Part shown: positions 43,366 through 64,000 of the stretch, in pieces
Layout of the letters: every line of letters starts with the position of its first letter
How positions within the stretch are numbered: the first letter of the stretch is position 1
Assembly (NCBI GenBank): GCA_949825025.1
Contig: OX463778.1
Coordinates: 16,330,171 to 16,394,170, forward strand
Direction: 5' to 3'
Origin: Siphlonurus alternatus
Lineage: Eukaryota; Arthropoda; Insecta; Ephemeroptera; Siphlonuridae
Length of the DNA stretch: 64,000 bases
Program-made: the position numbers and the translations under genes
The notes under the pieces: model-generated
Databases searched by the model: none
What the model saw: the letters and a program-made list of their open reading frames with translations, nothing else
What the model was told of the DNA's origin: nothing

Positions 43366-43720
43366 TTAAGGGTAAGGTAACGCCACCAATGTTAAAAAAA
43401 ATCCCTCACACAAAAATTCTGAAAAAAATTTAAAATGTTCTCCTCTACACCCCCTATCAGTAGCTAAAATATCAGGTACACAAATACGATCTAATTTTTG
43501 AGTTATGAATTTTTAAAGTTGACTAATTTAACATGGAAGTTTCATTTCTCCATGTTAAAGTAGTCAACTTTAAAAATTTATAACTCAAAAACTAGATCGT
43601 ATTTGTATACCTGATATTTTAGCTACTGATAGGGGGTGTAGAGGAGAACATTTTAAATTTTTTTCAGAATTTTTGTGTGAGGGATTTTTTTTAACATTGG
43701 TGGCGTTACCTTACCCTTAA
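43366..43720. mobile_element. TTAA foldback, family A, copy 4
   Basis: TTAAGGGTAAGGTAACGCCA at the left and TGGCGTTACCTTACCCTTAA at the right. Same 355-bp length and apex as copy 1. Confidence 0.92.
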
Positions 43721-45116
43721 AAAAAAAATGTGGAAAATAGTAAAAAATAATTGACTGATAAAAAAATTGCCAATTTTGGAAGACATTATACCAATTAAAG
43801 AAGCTTCTGATCGATATACTGAAATGCTGTCAGGGAGGGGAGGTGCATTGCACGGCAGGATATTTTTAAAGTTGATAATTTGGTCTTCAAATTATCTGGT
43901 AAAATAAAGGCTACACAAATCTCATCATGGTCTTATATATCCATATCTGAAATTGGAAAAAGTTTTGTCCATCATAGTATGAAAAATATGTGCGTAAAAT
44001 TATAAAATATTATAGGAAGACTGTCCCCATCATGATGATTTCCCTATAACAACCCACTTTTTTTTTCTTTAAAAAATTGCAGCCCTATAGACCCCCTTTT
44101 TTTATCTCCTTTTTTCATTATTAAGAGAATTAAGATTTTATTTTTATGGCATTTACAATTTAAAAATGCCAGAGAGTTCTACAAGAATATAGTTCATAAA
44201 TTTTAGTTTTTTATACATATTCTGTATTTGACATTCCAAAGAACTGGAGCAACAATTCTTATTTAAACAAATTGTAAGTTGCTTATGAAGTTGAAGAAAT
44301 TTCTTTTTCTATTGTTTATTTCTTTTTATAATATTGTTTTACTTGCAAATATAATTCACACGTTTTAATTTTTATTTTAGTATTACATTTCTAAGAAAAT
44401 GGACATGCAGCTTGAAAAGTATTTAAAATTATGTATCAGATTCTGCATAATAATCTTGCCAAGAGCCTTTTTTAACTCCTTGTATTCTCACTGCAAAATC
44501 TGATTAATTTTTTTTTTTTTTGTTTTTTCATTAATTAAATTTGGTCTTTTGAAATTTGTTTACCTTTTTTTTTTACCATATCTAGCTGCTATTGGAGTTA
44601 ATATATTCTACTCTGCAATACATTTTCTAGTATGCTGTCCATTATTTATGTATCATAATCATTTATTTCACATTTTACTACACGAGTGCCACCAACACAT
44701 GTTGACGTATTGTTATGTATAATTATCAATGTAAAATGTTTACGTTGATATGGGTTTCAATAAATGTTTGTTTTTTAACTTTTTTTTTTGTAATATTGGT
44801 TCATAAATGTGGAGAAGATAAAAAATACAATTCTTAATAATAATGTTTCATTATATTTTTATACATACATAATATATTATTCAGTTACATTTGTTACATA
44901 CAATATTAAGAACATTAATATTTAGCACAGGTAACATTAATTTCATTTTAAATTTAGATTACTTTTAATTTTTTTATTCAGGTTTTGGTTTAAAAATTGT
45001 TTATTATTTTACTAAATAATTTTTAAAATAAAGTTACAAATATGTATTTTGTATATCAGTTGGCAAAAAGCATTTGAATTGTTCCGTTATTTTAACGGAA
45101 CTACATACACTGCATG
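43721..45116. other. Intergenic AT-rich DNA with a polyadenylation-like site
   Basis: No gene seen. CAATAAATGTTTGTTTTTTA at about 44758 resembles an AATAAA signal with a GU-rich downstream element; it could be a distal 3' end for Hrb27C, but that is speculative. Confidence 0.3.
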
Positions 45117-45427
45117 TTAAGGTAGAGATAACGCCGGTCAGCTGTTCGGCGTAGGCCCCTTTGATTAACATGTAAACCTTAGCAAATTCACAAAAATTCT
45201 GACATTTTTTTGAGGGGCAGATATTAGTATTTAAAAATCATAGAAAAAGTTTCAAAACAATTTAATAAGCCGATTCTTTTTAATTAAGTTTTTAGTATGT
45301 CTCTCATTGCGAAAAGCCCTATGCTGAAAATTAAAAAAAAAAAAACAATTAAAATAAATCAGCCAAAAAAAAAACAAACAAAAAAACAACAACAACAGCT
45401 GACCGCGGCGTTATCTCTATCGCTTAA
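45117..45427. mobile_element. TTAA element with short terminal inverted repeats
   Basis: Left TTAAGGTAGAGATAACGCCG followed by GTCAGCTG; right CAGCTGACCGCGGCG, TTATCTCTATCGCTTAA. Related to the termini at 19199-19606, but the interior is not a perfect palindrome. Confidence 0.75.
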
Positions 45428-48400
45428 CAGAAATATATATGCCATGAAATCTATCAATATTAATATTTTTACACTAAACAAAAAAATTGTTTTACAGATA
45501 ACAACATTATTATATTTAATTAATTCTAAACACATATTTATTATAATATGTATCTGTGTTGTTATATATATTATGTTTGAATCATTTTTTTTTTTTTTTT
45601 TTCTTTACAGGTCTAATAATTAATTTTATTCTATATTATAGTTTCAGTATAATCTTAAGTATAATAGATATTTATCTTGTATTTTAGCTTATAATTAAGC
45701 TGTTTTGACAGTTTGAAAGACTTGCTGAGATGTATAGATTGGACAAAAAGCTAATCCGTTCCATTTGATTTTACTCTATATAATAGTTTTAATTTAGCAA
45801 CTGATTTAATTAATATTTCTATACAAATATAGTGGACATTACATTACAAGATATAGGATCGAAAGAGTTCGATTTTATTATTATTATTATTTTTTTGAGT
45901 AAAATTTACTTCTACATTTGTTACTTCTAAGTTTCGAAGGATAACTAAGACAATGAAGACGCAAAGAGCAGAAATAAATTTAAGTAAATGAACAATGTTA
46001 GAATGTTGTCAATATTTGAATGTTACATTCATTATTATATTTATTTATGCTCTTTAAAATTCCAATGTCTTTTAGCTCCTTGCCTCTAGAGTTATAAATT
46101 GAACTCTTGTAGGTAATTAAATGTTTGATTAAAAAAAAGTTATGCTCTTTGCATTAAATATTATTTTTTACAATAATTGTTTCCAAATTTACCAACTGCA
46201 TATCTTACACATGCAGGCATATTATAATTATATTAAGCACTTTTAAAATATTTTTCATTTTTTTTTTTAAATATTTACATTTATAGCCCTATATCATACC
46301 AATGCATGATATTTACTTGAACAAAATCTAATCTATTTACATAATATGGCCATCATCAATTTTATTTTCATTGTAATTCTTCTTGATTATTTTTATTTTT
46401 TTACATAATTATGATGAGCAAATTTTTATCATTTTTGGCTAATTAGGATTTAAGGCACAGTTTACAAAACTAAAACTATATATTTTTTTTAATTTATAGT
46501 ATGAATGCATCTTTGCTAATAATGTATTTATATTAAAAAAAAAAAAGTGATTGATGGGGTTGATTGCTCTGTCTGATGTTATTTTTGGTATCTAGGGTGG
46601 CTAGAACGAATTAACTGCATAAAAAAAAAGTTATTTTGTTTTCATTTGATCCAATCTCTGCATTGCAGTTACATTATTTTTTTAATGTTGGTGCCATCAT
46701 GTATTAAATTATAGCTATTTTTATTTTACTTCCTAGCCTACCCTAGCTGCAATCAAGTTCCATCCCTATGAAATCATTTCTAAATATAAGCAGTAATTAA
46801 ATAAACCAAAAATATAGTTTTTAAAAATTGCGAATATTTTTATATTATATTTTTTTACTTAAAATGTAATTCTATTTTATATATAATATTTCGGTGCACT
46901 GTGCCTGTGGCCTAATTGACTTTTGGCTCAGTCCCTTTATATATGTAAGAAACGGGGACCATACTTTTGACTTTTCAAGGGCAATATAAAATGAAGTTTT
47001 GATTTCATTATGGAAGTTCAAGCAATAAACAAGCTGTCAGTTTAGACTGTTTAGAGGAAAATCACATAGGATCAAAATCCCAACATTAGTGTAATGACAG
47101 TGATGTAAATTAAGGTGTATATACCAAATTATTATTTCATGTGATTTGTGGGGATCCAAAATAAAACTTCTGCAACTGCATGCTTTTAGTATATAATTAT
47201 ATATTTAAGTGACCTTCTTCAACGCTCGTCATTTCCTTTGTGAAAGTTGATTTAACGTTCGCGGGACTCGTCTCTATTTTGACAGTGAACAAGTGGGGAA
47301 TGTCAAGCCTTTATAATTATGGTATCCTTCATTTTATTTTATAATACATTATAGATCTGCAGCAAATCAATAAATTTAAAATATATTTTCTTTTTTTTTT
47401 CTTTTTTTTTTTTCTCTTTAATTTTTACCAGCGTAAAAGATTGATTGATAGCTACCATGGCATGCATTCAATCAATAAATTAAAAAATGCAGGTATATAA
47501 TCACACTGTCATTATTTTAACTTGGGAGAACTCTTGTTTCTTGATTATCAACTTATTATTTAAGCGGTTTATAGGTTGATCATTTGGGTGATTACTGATC
47601 GTTTAATTAATGCACTGGACCAGGTCCTAGAGAACTAAAACGGTATTTCATCTTTTACTATATGATCACACTTAACAGTGATTTTTTTTTCAATGAGTCG
47701 TTTAAAAAAAACAAATAATTTATTATATTTTTTTTCTGTATTTTAAGTTCCAAACAGTCCATTACAAGTAAGTTACAATAAATTAATATCGTCTTGAATA
47801 TTAAAAAATCTATTCATTGCATCTAATTGGAATTAATTAAAAGGTTTTCATTGTATATAAAATAATTACAGTACATTATTCATTATTATAATTATTTTTA
47901 TGTGGTTATAAAATGAACTTTGGCTAGCTATGTTTGGCGGGAACTGATATTTATTGATCAAATTCTTTTAATTTGCAACAGTTTCTCCGAATTTTATGAA
48001 TATGCATTTTTTTTAGCTGTACGTGGCACATAATTAGTCAATTCATCGCTGTTCCGAAGGACAATATTTTTTTATGTATTAAATTATGAAAAAATGGCTT
48101 TACATATTTAATTTGTCAGCATTCTTTTTTCTTTAATTAAGTTTGTTCAACATTATATCTTTATTTTAATGGCGCGCGGAATCGCGTCACTGCAAACAGT
48201 CATAAACTTTTTGAATTTGCTTCTTAATTATAACCAATTTTATTTTGAAATCACTAACTAAAGTTTTTTTATATTCCATATACTCTTCATAGTAAAAGCA
48301 TCATGATAACCAGTTCTGCCAAAACATTTCCTTTGAGGCATTACAACAACTAAATATCATTCTTTTGTGATTTTTTAACATTAAACAAGCTAGCTGCCTC

Positions 48401-48688
48401 CTATATTTATTTATAACCATCTAGATTATAATACATTTTATACGACATATAGAAAAGTAAAGAGTATTTTCTTTTTTATGACTGTTGAATATATTTTTTT
48501 ACAAATATATAGAGCTGGAATGATAGTAATGAAAATCACATTTATAAGATTATTACAATTGTCGTGTATATAAGAGTTGCTTGAAGGACGAGAATGGCTG
48601 AAATTGTTGCGAGAATAAACGCTCTGCAGAGCTTGTCTAATGATGGTGGTGTTGCATGACGAGGTAGTCTCAGCAGTAGTAGTGGAGA
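45428..48688. other. Intergenic region between convergent genes
   Basis: AT-rich. Long T-tracts at about 45586-45602 and 47390-47413. It presumably includes the 3' UTR of the ankyrin/death-domain gene (a minus-strand AATAAA lies at 48406-48411). No other gene recognised. Confidence 0.5.
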
Positions 48689-63794
<15,106 letters not shown>

Positions 63795-63877
63795 CTGTGG
63801 ACCAGCAGCAGCCAGTTAGCAACAGGGACCCCATCTCATTTCATGTAGATCTTTAGGTTAAATTGGATTGTTATATC

Positions 63878-64000
63878 GCTCCTCGCCTGGAATAATGAAC
63901 TAACTGGTTATCATGCATGATCGTGTGCAATAATGAGCTGGCTGCTTGGCTGATTTACAGCTCAAGATTACACTCACTTTTGATATTAACAGACAGCTCA
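63878..64000. repeat. AATAATGAGCT hairpin cluster, copy 3 (cut by window end)
   Basis: GCTCCTCGCCTGGAATAATG at the left, then GTGCAATAATGAGCTGGCTG and, at the very end, ACAGACAGCTCA. Homologous to the copies at 61.9 and 63.1 kb; the right arm lies beyond the window. Confidence 0.65.

Noticed and set aside
34653..43720. Spaced repeats as a CRISPR-like array
   Set aside because: The repeats are 355-bp palindromes with TTAA ends at irregular spacing in a eukaryotic genome; they are transposons.

Overview
This is a window of nuclear DNA from an AT-rich animal genome, most likely an arthropod. The protein-coding signal sits in short, GC-richer exons with canonical GT/AG junctions, separated by long AT-rich introns. 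I recognise the genes from remembered family sequences; no search was run. The best phylogenetic hint is the middle gene: its tail segments (GYQGWGTPPQQQ, GSYQGWGAPPG, YSDMY) closely resemble Drosophila Hrb27C/hrp48. I cannot name a species.

Layout. (1) About 0.38-21.5 kb, minus strand: the 5' part of a chondroitin sulfate synthase (CHSY1-like) gene. The first coding exon is at 20533-21459, exon 2 at 896-1036 and exon 3 at 379-502; the gene continues past the left edge. Its first intron is 19.5 kb and holds a 5'-truncated non-LTR retrotransposon (about 13.6-15.0 kb), several foldback elements, long TA tracts and a candidate hAT-like element. (2) 22.4-37.4 kb, plus strand: a complete Hrb27C/DAZAP1-type hnRNP gene with two RRMs and a Gly/Pro/Gln-rich tail. 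I can trace 11 constitutive exons, two in-frame cassette exons (60 and 42 nt) and three alternative C-termini. It is divergent from CHSY, with about 960 bp between the start codons. (3) 37.4-48.7 kb: the convergent 3' flank of the hnRNP gene and of the next gene, dominated by palindromic mobile elements. (4) 48.7-63.8 kb, minus strand: an ankyrin-repeat plus death-domain gene (ANKDD1A/B type), its last ten coding exons through to the stop codon. The N-terminus lies beyond the right edge.

The outstanding non-genic feature is an unusually dense population of near-perfect palindromic (foldback) elements. At least ten begin and end at a TTAA, the target-site class of piggyBac and related transposases. 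Two lie inside a third palindrome at 39.28-40.55 kb, and an uninterrupted copy of that host at 54.88-55.37 kb supplies empty sites for both. Another sits in the exact centre of a larger palindrome (18.99-19.81 kb). The penultimate coding intron region of the ankyrin/death-domain gene holds a 3.87 kb inverted repeat with 1.2 kb arms. I found no transposase gene, no CRISPR array, no confident tRNA or rRNA gene, and no obvious new enzymatic system. The most interesting material is the foldback biology and its possible effect on splicing and dsRNA formation in the host genes.
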